The notes: generated by a model not told the origin, from the sequence alone. Shown: positions 44,872 to 53,186, counted from the stretch's first letter. The stretch is DNA of 64,000 nucleotides from Oxalobacteraceae bacterium UBA4003 (GCA_002384815.1 DGBN01000074.1:7687-71686), one strand, 5' to 3'. Made by a program: numbers and translations.

Positions 44872-45333
44872 TTAATGCCCTGAAAGTTCTTTTGCTGCAG
44901 GTGCAGCTTTGTTGTTCAGTGCGCGTGCCGGCATTTTCAATTCAAGCGTCTCGCGCTTCTTGTCTTTATCTTCAAATACCAGCGTCAGCGGTACTACATC
45001 GCCTTCCCTGATCGGATTCTTCAAGTCGAAAAACATGAGGTGATAACTGCCTGGTTTCAATGCAAAGGTTTTGCCGGCTGGCACATCGAGGGCGGCAATC
45101 TGGCGCATGCGCATGACGTTGTCCTTCATGGCCATTTCATGAATTTCTGCGCGCGCGACCGGTGAGCTGACCGCGACCAGACGCGTATCGGTTTCGCTGT
45201 TCAGTTGCATGAAGGCGCCGGTGGCTTTTTGCGCCGGCACTGTGGCGCGTACCCATGGATCGGTGACAGTGACTTGTGCGTATGACGCCAGCGAGAAGGT
45301 GCTGAACAGTGCAGTCAGGAATATTTCTTTCAT
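44872..45333 (-). CDS. periplasmic copper chaperone, PCu(A)C family
   Basis: A 153-residue exported copper-binding protein. The signal peptide is residues 1-19 (cut near ASYAQ-VT). The full motif H-x10-M-x21-H-x-M is present as H65, M76, H98 and M100, which bind Cu(I). Such proteins deliver copper to cytochrome oxidase or handle imported copper. The start at 45333 has AAGGAA upstream; the long opening to 45639 is rejected because it runs through the neighbouring small gene. Confidence 0.95.
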   Translation of the reverse strand: MKEIFLTALFSTFSLASYAQVTVTDPWVRATVPAQKATGAFMQLNSETDTRLVAVSSPVARAEIHEMAMKDNVMRMRQIAALDVPAGKTFALKPGSYHLMFFDLKNPIREGDVVPLTLVFEDKDKKRETLELKMPARALNNKAAPAAKELSGH

Positions 45334-45371
45334 GATGTTTTCCTTGGATAATTGAGGTGAGATACGCTGGA

Positions 45372-45581
45372 TCAGCGCGTGATGCCGAGAGCGGAACGAC
45401 TGATGACTACGCATGATGGAGCGCAGCCTGGATGGTGCGTATCGGTCATGGTCTGCATTTCGATCGCAGGAAAAGAAGTACGGGTTTGCAATGCGGCAGA
45501 GCGATGCATGCTGTAGGACAGCACTGCGATCAGAATGGCGATTACATGAAGGACAATGACAAACTTGCGCCGTATAGACAT
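45372..45581 (-). CDS. small membrane-anchored Cys/His/Met protein, 69 residues
   Basis: A short gene between the DUF2946 and PCu(A)C genes in the same direction. MSIRRKFVIVLHVIAILIAV forms a signal or anchor segment; the rest has M, H and C residues clustered in MQTMTDTHHPGCAPSCVV. AGGAG lies 6 bases before the start. Metal binding is a reasonable guess from composition and context; no family is known to me. Confidence 0.7.
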   Translation of the reverse strand: MSIRRKFVIVLHVIAILIAVLSYSMHRSAALQTRTSFPAIEMQTMTDTHHPGCAPSCVVISRSALGITR

Positions 45582-45665
45582 GGCAAGCTCCTGTTTCGAG
45601 ATGAGGGCACGCCGACAGGCGAACGCCTGCTATCAGCAAGCGTGACTATCGGTATTCGGTAACGA

Positions 45666-46058
45666 TCAGGAGAGAGCTGGGGGAGCGCGCGGTTGCGCCA
45701 CGGCCCACGCAAACAGCGGGCGCGACGACTGGTAGAACAAGGAAGGAAGAACGTGATCGCCGCTGACGACCGGCATGACAAAATCAGCTGCTGGCGGCAA
45801 GCCGACGGTGCCGGCGTGGCTTAAGCAGAATGGACAGTGCTCGAAATGTACGGACTGTTCGTTGGTGGCCGGTGCTGTTTGTTCGACGTCGACCATCACC
45901 ATCTTGCTGCCGGCTACGGTACAAACTTCCATCCATGCGTTCGGTGTGCCGTGGGCGGCAGCAACGGCATGAGAAATGGAAGGCGCAAGCGATGCCATCA
46001 GAATCGCAAAACATGCGATCCAGCTGGCAAATCTATGCGTGGCTTGCGTCATTCTCAT
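45666..46058 (-). CDS. DUF2946 family protein, possible copper-responsive upstream ORF
   Basis: A 130-residue protein at the head of the metal operon. An N-terminal hydrophobic segment (WIACFAILMASLAPSISHAV) is followed by a pair of cysteines in HFEHCPFCLSHAG, the CxxC typical of DUF2946. In Bordetella pertussis, as I recall, such a gene (CruR) acts as a copper-sensing upstream reading frame for a TonB receptor gene. Here a 69-residue gene and PCu(A)C intervene before the receptor. Confidence 0.85.
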   Translation of the reverse strand: MRMTQATHRFASWIACFAILMASLAPSISHAVAAAHGTPNAWMEVCTVAGSKMVMVDVEQTAPATNEQSVHFEHCPFCLSHAGTVGLPPAADFVMPVVSGDHVLPSLFYQSSRPLFAWAVAQPRAPPALS

Positions 46059-46238
46059 TGCTGAACGTTATCGGACAAAAATTTATTCGGCTGCGGCAGT
46101 TGCCTTGTGCACGGCACTGAACCATGATTTCGCAGCGTATTATAGTCGGGCTGCGCGGGAATGGGTAGCATGGGCGGCAACGCTGGCTGTTCCGGCATCC
46201 TGCAGCGAAACATACTTACACTTGATCGGTGACGGCCC

Positions 46239-46892
46239 ATGAATGCAAATCCTTCCGCTATTCAACAGAAAAACGGCTTGTTGATAGCCGCAGCCTTGAT
46301 CATCGTTGCACTCGCTGTGTCCTCCATTCAACCTTTCGACAGACTGACATGGTTGATGGAGGTAATGCCGGTACTGATTGCGCTGCCGCTGCTTGCCTGT
46401 ACTTACAGAAAATTTCCGCTGACGAATCTGTTGTACTTTCTGATCTTCCTGCATGCACTGATCCTGATCGGCGGCGGCACCTATACATATGCGCGCGTAC
46501 CTGTCGGTAACTGGGTGCAGGATTACTTATCGCTGGCGCGCAATCCCTACGACAAGCTCGGTCACTTCTGGCAAGGCCTGGTACCGGCGCTGGTGGCGAA
46601 GGAAATTCTGCTGCGTGGTACCTATGTATCCGGGAAGAAAATGCTGGCCTTCCTGTCGGTTTGCGTTGCGATGGCTATTAGCGCCTGGTATGAATTGATT
46701 GAATGGTGGGCGGCGCTGATCATGGGCCAGGGCGCGGATGAGTTTCTTGGAACGCAAGGCGATCAATGGGATACCCAATCCGATATGTGGATGGCATTTC
46801 TCGGCGCAACGGTGGCCATGGTGTTGCTGGCCAGCCTGCATAACCGGCAGCTCAGGCAACTCGAGGAACCGTACGGAACTGTGAAAAAATGA
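46239..46892 (+). CDS. yjdF: YjdF/DUF2238 family inner-membrane protein
   Basis: A polytopic membrane protein of 217 residues with about six hydrophobic segments. Family motifs include NPYDKLGHFWQGLVPALVAK, AWYELIEWWAALIMGQGADE and FLGTQGDQWDTQSDMWMAFL, rich in conserved acidic residues and histidine. Its function is unknown. It is divergent from the DUF2946 gene with 180 bases between. Confidence 0.92.
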   Translation: MNANPSAIQQKNGLLIAAALIIVALAVSSIQPFDRLTWLMEVMPVLIALPLLACTYRKFPLTNLLYFLIFLHALILIGGGTYTYARVPVGNWVQDYLSLARNPYDKLGHFWQGLVPALVAKEILLRGTYVSGKKMLAFLSVCVAMAISAWYELIEWWAALIMGQGADEFLGTQGDQWDTQSDMWMAFLGATVAMVLLASLHNRQLRQLEEPYGTVKK

Positions 46893-46993
46893 TGCTGTCG
46901 CATGAATGCGTGTAGGGTCTGTTAATAATTAATGTGCGAGTGCGAAAGCACGACAGGCTTTCACGATGTTCGATTTCAATGGAGGTGTTCGAC

Positions 46994-47413
46994 ATGATTA
47001 CGGAAAATACTCAATCCAGCATCATCCCCTGCCTGCGTTACCGCGATGCGCCGGCCGCGATTGCATGGTTGTGCGACACCTTCGGTTTTGCAAGGCAGGC
47101 AGTCTATGCCAATCCGGACGGCAGCATCGCACATGCGCAGCTGACACTGGGCAAGGGCATGATCATGATCGGCTCGGTCAGTACGGAAAGCGAATGGGGC
47201 AGGCTGATCAGGCAGCCGGATGAAATCGGCGGTGTGGAAACGCAGAGCTCATATCTGATTGTGGACGATGCAGATGCGGTTTACGCACGGGCGAAGGCGG
47301 CAGGCGCGAAGATCGTGATCGAGATCAAATTCGAGGACTATGGCGGGCGTGGTTTCAGCTGCCTCGACCTGGAAGGCAGACTATGGAATATCGGTACCTA
47401 CGATCCCTGGTGA
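46994..47413 (+). CDS. VOC family protein
   Basis: A 140-residue glyoxalase-fold protein: IPCLRYRDAPAAIAWLCDTF opens the first module and FEDYGGRGFSCLDLEGRLWN closes the second. The SYLIVDDADAVYARAKAAGA segment is typical of the PhnB-like branch. A GGAGG lies 8 bases upstream of the ATG at 46994, which decides the start against upstream openings. Confidence 0.88.
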   Translation: MITENTQSSIIPCLRYRDAPAAIAWLCDTFGFARQAVYANPDGSIAHAQLTLGKGMIMIGSVSTESEWGRLIRQPDEIGGVETQSSYLIVDDADAVYARAKAAGAKIVIEIKFEDYGGRGFSCLDLEGRLWNIGTYDPW

Positions 47414-47431
47414 TGCGCGCCTGATATCCGA

Positions 47432-47591
47432 AATGAACTTGAAAGCGGAACTGGCGATCATGATCCTGCATGAAAACATGGATATGCTGCGAGAAGGACA
47501 ATGGAGCATGCTGCCGCATCTGCAGAATAGCTGGTCTTGCCGAAGATTTGAACGCGCACAAGCGCAGTTAAGCCTTGTTTTCAGCGCATGA
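47432..47591 (+). pseudogene. remnant of a DUF1003 membrane protein (C-terminal end)
   Basis: The frame reads MNLKAELAIMILHENMDMLR, then EGQWSMLPHLQ. This is the C-terminal cytoplasmic helix of DUF1003 proteins, which typically carry NLKAELEI and HEKID-like motifs. The membrane part is missing and the sequence after LQNSW does not continue the family. It sits between the VOC and thioesterase genes. Confidence 0.5.
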
Positions 47592-48055
47592 AAGGACGGA
47601 CATTGAACGAACAGGCAGTGCAACAATATCTGCACGATCACATCCCCCTATCCAGGGCAATGCAGGTAGAGGTGTTAAGCGTGCAGCCGGATGCAGTCGT
47701 TCTGTCTGCGCCACTGGCGCCGAATATCAATCATCAGGAAACCGTATTCGGCGGCAGTGCTTCTGCCGTGGCGATACTTGCCGCATGGTCGCTGCTGTAT
47801 GTAAGGCTCAATATTGCGGGCATAGCCAGCCGTCTGGTCATTCAAGGCAACACCATGCAGTATGAATTGCCGATCAGCGGTACCTTTACGGCGCGTGCGA
47901 CGATAACCGAGCCCGCCGCCTGGCAGCGCTTCGTGCGTACTTTCGAGCGCAGGGGACGGGCCCGTATTTCCGTCACCTCGGTGCTGGAATACGAGGGTCG
48001 GCAAGTGGGCAGTCTGCAAGGCGAGTTCGTTGCGCTGGCACCTGAAGCGAACTGA
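47588..48055 (+). CDS. YiiD C-terminal-type hotdog thioesterase
   Basis: A 155-residue hotdog-fold protein. The signature is APNINHQETVFGGSASAVAI followed by LAAWSLLYVRL, matching the thioesterase domain found at the C-terminus of YiiD; here it stands alone. Substrate is unknown, presumably an acyl-CoA. ATG 47588 overlaps the end of the DUF1003 remnant; a TTG 15 bases later is another possible start. Confidence 0.87.
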   Translation: MKGRTLNEQAVQQYLHDHIPLSRAMQVEVLSVQPDAVVLSAPLAPNINHQETVFGGSASAVAILAAWSLLYVRLNIAGIASRLVIQGNTMQYELPISGTFTARATITEPAAWQRFVRTFERRGRARISVTSVLEYEGRQVGSLQGEFVALAPEAN

Positions 48056-48246
48056 TTCAAGACCTGATTTCATGCATTGAACAGCGTGACAGGAAGCTGG
48101 CCGGCGCCGGTGTGGGCGATGGCATTTTTGCGCTATAGTGCTGCAAACACAAAATGCAGTACCGTGTACCACTCTGCGCCGCTGGCCACTGCAGTGCCGA
48201 TAGCCGGCAATCCCTAATTTCATTATTTTTATTCGATACTTTCATC

Positions 48247-48585
48247 ATGAGCGACGACAATTTCAAGGCCAAAGACATTTCCAGGAAACCGCCGGCACCA
48301 CCGGATCCAGATCAGAAATTCTGGGATATGGCCGATACCTTCATTCAACTGGCAAATGAAAATTCCAAAGGGGCGGCAGCCGGTCAGGTATGCGCATCCA
48401 TGATGTTCGCCAGTGCCCGATTCGGCGCGTTTGTCGCCTCCGGCGATGCGCCGTCAGAAGCGACGTTCAAGGATCAGATAGAAGGTGCGGTTGCGTACTT
48501 CCGTACCGAGTACGAAAAAATGCTGCGTGAAAATTTTCGCGATTATGCCGAGAATTTCAAAAGCTACCATCCGGAAAAGAAATAA
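48247..48585 (+). CDS. DUF3144 family protein
   Basis: A 112-residue soluble protein: FWDMADTFIQLANENSKGAA and AGQVCASMMFASARFGAFVA are the conserved helices, followed by FRTEYEKMLRENFRDYAENF. The family is uncharacterised and mostly proteobacterial. The start at 48247 (MSDDNFKAKD) is chosen because upstream codons lack family similarity. Confidence 0.9.
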   Translation: MSDDNFKAKDISRKPPAPPDPDQKFWDMADTFIQLANENSKGAAAGQVCASMMFASARFGAFVASGDAPSEATFKDQIEGAVAYFRTEYEKMLRENFRDYAENFKSYHPEKK

Positions 48586-48613
48586 GCCTGCAGCCGGAAT
48601 ATATGCGGGACGT

Positions 48614-48656
48614 AAAAAGCCTCGATCTGCGATTGTCGCAGCATGGAGGCTTTTTT
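48614..48656. terminator. bidirectional Rho-independent terminator
   Basis: Outer stem AAAAAGCCTC / GAGGCTTTTT with an inner CTGCG/CGCAG helix lies between the convergent DUF3144 and ABM genes. Confidence 0.9.
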
Positions 48657-48680
48657 ACATCCGTCTGGATGCCCTTGTGG

Positions 48681-48983
48681 TCAGGCCGATTTGGACAGCA
48701 GATTGAAATGTTCAACAGCGGGCGGTGCGGCGAAGAATGGGCCGACAATTGCGCGCCATTCCTGGAATGCCGGCGATTCACGGAAATCGACAGTATGATT
48801 TTCCAGTGTTTCCCAGTAAATCTGGATCACGTAACGTTCAGGCGTTTCTATGCATTTGTTGATCGCATGCTGTTTGTAGCCTTTGGCCTTGGCGATGACT
48901 TGTTCCAGGCCGCGTTGCACGGCGGCGTCGAATTCGGTTTGCTTGCCCGGCTGGATGCGGATATCGACGAGTTCGAGAATCAT
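48681..48983 (-). CDS. antibiotic biosynthesis monooxygenase (ABM) family protein
   Basis: A 100-residue dimeric ferredoxin-like protein. LELVDIRIQPGKQTEFDAAV and YVIQIYWETLENHTVDFRES followed by AFQEWRAIVGPFF are family features. It is a different branch from the ABM protein at 33.8 kb. The ATG at 48983 aligns with the family; the substrate is unknown. Confidence 0.9.
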   Translation of the reverse strand: MILELVDIRIQPGKQTEFDAAVQRGLEQVIAKAKGYKQHAINKCIETPERYVIQIYWETLENHTVDFRESPAFQEWRAIVGPFFAAPPAVEHFNLLSKSA

Positions 48984-49222
48984 GTGGTGTTCCTGTAAAA
49001 GTATTGGATGCGGAATTATTGCATTTTGTCCCGCATGCCGCACCTACTGCCTGTATTGCGCGGTTTGTACAGTTTATGCGGGCAGATGGAGTTTGTTTGC
49101 CGTCGCAGCTGTTCAGTTGCTGCCTATGTGCGTAATCTGTCTGCGGTGCGCCAGCCTTTGCATATCCTGCAGCAGGACAGCGTCTGGTCGTGTTAAGTTG
49201 GCTGTAACAACTGGAGAAGCCC

Positions 49223-49711
49223 ATGCAGAAAAATCCTGCCGCGATCATGCTGACGGCAATCGCGTTTGTTTTGCCGGCGTTGCCCTTGCATGCAGAAGAA
49301 ATCGGTGAAGTCAGCACGGTATTCCGCTTTCTCGGCAAGAACGACCGCATCGTGATCGAAGCCTACGACGATCCGAAGGTCGCGGGTGTGTCATGTTTCG
49401 TTTCGCGTGCGCGTACCGGCGGTATCAGCGGCACGGTCGGCCTGGCCGAAGACACGGCGGATGCTTCGATAGCGTGCCGGCAGGTAGGCGACACTTTGCG
49501 TTTCACCGGCAAACTGCCGCAGCAGGAAGAAGTATTTTCCGAACGCCAATCGATCGTATTCAAGCGCCTGCATATCGTGCGCGTGGTCGATCCACTACGC
49601 AATACGCTGGTGTACCTGACCTATTCCGACAGGCTGATTGAAGGCAGTCCGAAAAACGGCGTGACAGCGGTACCAGTGCCGCGCAGCAATCCGATTCCCC
49701 TGAAAAAATAA
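49223..49711 (+). CDS. creA: CreA family protein
   Basis: A 162-residue exported protein of unknown role. The signal peptide ends near LPLHAEE; the mature part has GEVSTVFRFLGKNDRIVIEA, DPKVAGVSCFVSRARTGG and VFKRLHIVRVVDPLRNTLVY, all diagnostic of CreA. Two cysteines (in VSCFV and IACRQ) may form a periplasmic disulfide. Confidence 0.94.
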   Translation: MQKNPAAIMLTAIAFVLPALPLHAEEIGEVSTVFRFLGKNDRIVIEAYDDPKVAGVSCFVSRARTGGISGTVGLAEDTADASIACRQVGDTLRFTGKLPQQEEVFSERQSIVFKRLHIVRVVDPLRNTLVYLTYSDRLIEGSPKNGVTAVPVPRSNPIPLKK

Positions 49712-49737
49712 TCTGCTCACCTTTACCCGGTTCATTC

Positions 49738-50751
49738 ATGCTCGCCTCCGCCAAATTCAATGTCGTTGTCATTGCTTCCTATGTTCTGGCGGCCGCAGCC
49801 TTGCTGCTCGTCATGCATCAGGGTTTGCTGGCTGCACTCTTTTCCGGTTTGCTGGTGTATTCGTTGGTGCAGTTGCTGGCACCCAAGCTGGGCAGGAAAC
49901 TGGTGGGCCGACGCGCACAGGTAGTGGCGGTGGCATTGTTGAGCTGTCTCATTGTGGCGGTGCTGACGGTGGCGATCTGGGGTTCTATCCGTTTTCTGCA
50001 AAGCGATGCCGGCAGAATCCCGGTGCTGCTGCAAAAAATGGCCGATATTCTGGAGGCGTCCCGCAGCCAGATTCCGGCGTGGATAGCCGCTTATATTCCG
50101 GTCGATGCCACTGCCTTGCGCGACATGATTACCGGCTGGTTGCGTGCACATGCGCTGGAAGCACGCTCCATGGGCAGTGAGGCGGGTCGTATATTGGCGC
50201 ATATCCTGATCGGCATGATCATCGGCGCGATGGCTGCGCTATATGACACCACCACTACGCGCAACTATAAACCGCTGGCCGCTGCGCTGCATGTGCGCCT
50301 CATGGTCTTGCATGAGGCGTTCCGCAACATCGTGTTTGCGCAAGTGCGTATTGCTGCCATCAATGCGGTGCTGACCGGCATTTACCTGATTGTGGTTCTG
50401 CCGCTGGCCGGTATCGAGCTGCCTTTGCGCAAGACGATGGTTGCGGTGACTTTCATCGTCGGTTTGCTGCCGGTGATCGGCAATCTGATTTCAAACACCA
50501 TACTGGTCATCATCGGCCTGTCGCATTCGCTGCATACCGCATTGGGATCGTTGCTGTTCCTGATGACAATACACAAGCTGGAATATTTTCTGAATGCGAA
50601 GATCATCGGTCATCACATCGATGCGCGCACCTGGGAATTACTGACGGCGATGCTGGTGATGGAATCGATATTCGGCATCCCCGGCGTGATTGCAGCGCCG
50701 GTGTTCTATGCCTACATCAAGAAGGAATTGAGCAATCGCGGTCTGGTCTGA
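49738..50751 (+). CDS. AI-2E family (TqsA/PerM-like) transporter
   Basis: A 337-residue inner-membrane protein with about eight hydrophobic segments. The central membrane-associated helix region (LLQKMADILEASRSQIPAWI) and the C-terminal LEYFLNAKIIGHHIDARTWE followed by GIPGVIAAPVFYAYIKKEL are family features. Related proteins export AI-2 or act as sodium/proton antiporters. It follows creA by 26 bases. Confidence 0.9.
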   Translation: MLASAKFNVVVIASYVLAAAALLLVMHQGLLAALFSGLLVYSLVQLLAPKLGRKLVGRRAQVVAVALLSCLIVAVLTVAIWGSIRFLQSDAGRIPVLLQKMADILEASRSQIPAWIAAYIPVDATALRDMITGWLRAHALEARSMGSEAGRILAHILIGMIIGAMAALYDTTTTRNYKPLAAALHVRLMVLHEAFRNIVFAQVRIAAINAVLTGIYLIVVLPLAGIELPLRKTMVAVTFIVGLLPVIGNLISNTILVIIGLSHSLHTALGSLLFLMTIHKLEYFLNAKIIGHHIDARTWELLTAMLVMESIFGIPGVIAAPVFYAYIKKELSNRGLV

Positions 50752-50761
50752 GGCGCAGGTT

Positions 50762-52015
50762 TCACTGCCGATCTTTTGCTTGCAGCCACTCTGCGGCACC
50801 CAGACCGGCGGTGCGGCCGCTGGCAAAACAGGCGCTAAGCAGATAGCCGCCGGTTGGCGCTTCCCAATCCAGCATCTCGCCGGCGCAAAATACGCCAGGC
50901 ATGTTCTGTGTCATTAAGGATTTGTCCAGCGCTTCAAACAGTACGCCGCCGGCACTGCTGATGGCTTCGTCCAGTGGGCGTACCGCCACTAGCCGCAACG
51001 GCAAGGCTTTGATTGCCTGTGCCAGTGTGTGTGAATGTGCGTAATCCTCTTTCGCTACCACTTCGCGTAACAATCCTGCCTTCACGCCGGTAATGCCGAC
51101 CTTGCTTTGCAAATGGCTGGCCATGGAACGCGCACCACGCGGCTGGGAAATTTCATTGAGCACGCGCTCGAAAGTTTTACCGGGCGCCAGATCCAGCGTT
51201 AGCGTTGCGTAACCTTGCCGGACGATCTGTTCGCGCAAGTGTGCCGACAAGGCATAGACCAGGCTGCCTTCAATGCCCGTGCCGGTGACGACAAAGTCGC
51301 CCTGCCGTTTGTATTCGATGCCATCGATATCGATGCAACTGGCGATGACAGACTTGAGCGGCTGGCCGGCGAAACGCTGCTGAAAATGTTCGCTCCATCC
51401 TGTATCGAAGCCGCAGTTGGCCGGTTTTAATGGCGCCGCAGCGATTCCGTGCTGCGCCAGCAAGGGCAGCCATGCGCCATCGGAGCCCAAGCGCGCCCAG
51501 CTGCCGCCGCCCAGGGCCAGTATCGTTGCATCGGCCTGTAGCTTGTGTTCGCCTTCCGGCGTGGCGAACCGCAGCTTGCCTGCCTCGTCCCACCCCAGCC
51601 AGCGATGACGCATGTGAAACGTAACGCCGGCATCGCGCAGGCGCTTCAGCCATGCGCGCAACAGCGGCGCGGCTTTCATATCGATTGGGAAAACCCTTCC
51701 CGACGAACCGACAAAGGTTTCTATGCCGAGTTCATGTACCCATGCCCGCAGTGCATCCGGGTCAAAGGCCTGCAACATGGGAGCGATCTGCGGCGCGCGG
51801 CTGCCGTAGCGTGACAGGAAGGCAGCGCTTGCTTCGGTATGTGTCAGGTTCATTCCCCCTTTGCCGGCCAGCAGAAATTTGCGGCCGACCGAAGGCATGG
51901 CGTCGTACAGATCTACCGCCATGTCGTGCGCAATCAGCATTTCTGCTGCCATCAAGCCGGCCGGGCCGCCGCCGATGACGGCGACTTTGCGTGAGGATAT
52001 TGTGTGATCAGACAT
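50762..52015 (-). CDS. BaiN/RdsA (HI0933-like) FAD flavoprotein
   Basis: A 417-residue flavoprotein. The dinucleotide fold is KVAVIGGGPAGLMAAEMLIA; further landmarks are GRKFLLAGKGGMNLTHTEA, ATILALGGGSWARLGSDGAW and FCAGEMLDWEAPTGGYLLSA at the FAD-binding C-terminal end. Family members are putative NAD(P)H-dependent reductases; the substrate is unknown. The start at 52015 puts the Rossmann motif at the usual distance from the N-terminus. Confidence 0.93.
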   Translation of the reverse strand: MSDHTISSRKVAVIGGGPAGLMAAEMLIAHDMAVDLYDAMPSVGRKFLLAGKGGMNLTHTEASAAFLSRYGSRAPQIAPMLQAFDPDALRAWVHELGIETFVGSSGRVFPIDMKAAPLLRAWLKRLRDAGVTFHMRHRWLGWDEAGKLRFATPEGEHKLQADATILALGGGSWARLGSDGAWLPLLAQHGIAAAPLKPANCGFDTGWSEHFQQRFAGQPLKSVIASCIDIDGIEYKRQGDFVVTGTGIEGSLVYALSAHLREQIVRQGYATLTLDLAPGKTFERVLNEISQPRGARSMASHLQSKVGITGVKAGLLREVVAKEDYAHSHTLAQAIKALPLRLVAVRPLDEAISSAGGVLFEALDKSLMTQNMPGVFCAGEMLDWEAPTGGYLLSACFASGRTAGLGAAEWLQAKDRQ

Positions 52016-52245
52016 GAGCAAGGGCTGGCTGTAGGTATTTGCAAAGACAAACAAGCATGATGTTCCACTTCAGATGGAAATGAATGCCATGCTTGCGTCA
52101 TCCTGTATGGAAGGCGCCATTCTTGATCAAGGCGGAAATTTGTACAAGCGAATAAACGGCTTGTTTATACAGCGTGTTTATTTCGCAAGACCGTATCGGC
52201 GATAATGTCCGTTCGTCGCTCTCACTTTCCCGGAACCCTTCAAAC

Positions 52246-52833
52246 ATGACACTTGCTCGCTGCAGTTGGGCCAATCCAGCCAATCCGCTGTATCTCAAAT
52301 ATCACGATGAAGAATGGGGTGTGCCCTGCCACGATGAAACACGCCTGTTTGAAATGCTGAATCTGGAAGGTGCGCAGGCCGGCCTGAGCTGGTCGACCAT
52401 ACTCAACAAGCGTGAAAACTACCGCGTCGCCTTCGATCAGTGGGATGCCGAAAAAATCGCCCGTTACGACGCCAGCAAAGTTGCCGAGTTATTAGGCAAT
52501 CCCGGTATCGTGCGGAATCGTCTGAAAGTGGCGGCCACCATCAACAATGCCCAGGCTTATTTGCGTTTGTGTGAAGACGGCGGCGGCCTGGATGCATTTT
52601 TATGGGCTTATGTCGATGGCAAACCGCTTCTGAATACGCGTGCGAGCATCAATGAAACGCCGGCCAAAACTCCCTTGTCGGATCAACTGTCCAGGGATCT
52701 GGCTAAACGCGGCTTCAAGTTTGTCGGCTCGACGATCATTTATGCCTATATGCAGGCGATTGGCATGGTGAATGATCACGCGCAGGACTGTTTTTGTTAT
52801 CAGGCCCCAGGAGATAAGCATGGGCGCGATTGA
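52246..52833 (+). CDS. tag: DNA-3-methyladenine glycosylase I
   Basis: A 195-residue base-excision enzyme that removes 3-methyladenine. Family motifs: RCSWANPANPLYLKYHDEEW with the zinc ligands Cys6 and His20, EMLNLEGAQAGLSWSTILNK, and near the end GMVNDHAQDCFC with the remaining His/Cys ligands. The C-terminus is about ten residues longer than in E. coli Tag. The start at 52246 aligns with the E. coli enzyme. Confidence 0.96.
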   Translation: MTLARCSWANPANPLYLKYHDEEWGVPCHDETRLFEMLNLEGAQAGLSWSTILNKRENYRVAFDQWDAEKIARYDASKVAELLGNPGIVRNRLKVAATINNAQAYLRLCEDGGGLDAFLWAYVDGKPLLNTRASINETPAKTPLSDQLSRDLAKRGFKFVGSTIIYAYMQAIGMVNDHAQDCFCYQAPGDKHGRD

Positions 52834-52847
52834 GCTTGTTCGCGGGC

Positions 52848-52910
52848 AAAAAAAAGCCCGCGCAAGAAGGCGGGCTGAATCTATATCAAAGGAGGAGACA
52901 TAGAGGAGAC
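52848..52910 (-). ncRNA. candidate small RNA, tandem copy A, anti-Shine-Dalgarno loop
   Basis: Read on the minus strand, TATACT (52917-52922) and TTGGCT (52941-52946) form a promoter with 18-base spacing. The transcript of about 63 bases would have a stem TCTAT/ATAGA whose loop exposes CTCCTCC, followed by AGCCCGC / GCGGGCT and eight T residues as terminator. The layout resembles the CcsR/cuckoo RNA family known from alpha- and other proteobacteria. Copy B is 221 bases away and nearly identical across the transcribed part. The 5' end is estimated from the promoter. Confidence 0.7.
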
Positions 52911-52965
52911 AGGTGAAGTATAGGGCTGTGATCTTCGCAAAGCCAATTCCGATTTCTGATATCCG

Positions 52966-52984
52966 ATATTCAATTTGTGAATAT
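52966..52984. promoter_or_regulatory. dyad upstream of sRNA copy A
   Basis: ATATTC-N7-GAATAT lies with its centre 58 bases from the near edge of the -10 element. In this copy the repeat extends to 12 bp (ATCCGATATTCA and its complement around a 5-base centre). The same core is placed at the identical distance in copy B. Confidence 0.55.
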
Positions 52985-53068
52985 CGGATTGTAAATGTGT
53001 GTTGTGCTCTAATGTCTTGTTGTTGCATGCCGGTTTGCGTAAAATTCCGGCCATGGATCGAGGCAGGC

Positions 53069-53131
53069 AAAAAAAAGCCCGCACAAGAAGGCGGGCTGAA
53101 TCTATATCAAAGGAGGAGACATAGAGGAGAC
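53069..53131 (-). ncRNA. candidate small RNA, tandem copy B, anti-Shine-Dalgarno loop
   Basis: Second copy of the element. On the minus strand the promoter is TTGGTG (53162-53167), 18 bases, TATACT (53138-53143). The predicted RNA differs from copy A by one base in the terminator loop flank (A for G on the plus strand), keeping the TCTAT/ATAGA stem, the CTCCTCC loop, the 7-bp terminator stem and the T tract. The promoter-proximal spacers differ between copies while promoter elements and RNA are kept, which argues for function. Confidence 0.7.
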
Positions 53132-53186
53132 AGGTGAAGTATAGGGATTCTTGTCGCGCCGCACCAATTTCCTTTTCTGATATCAG

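Noticed and set aside
45616..45629. CAGGCG/CGCCTG hairpin between the DUF2946 and 69-residue genes
   Set aside because: The stem is only 5-6 bp with a tiny loop and no T tract; insufficient to call a regulatory RNA.
44872..45639. 255-codon version of the PCu(A)C gene
   Set aside because: The extra N-terminal part runs over the 69-residue gene and lacks a signal peptide; the ATG at 45333 gives a normal exported protein.
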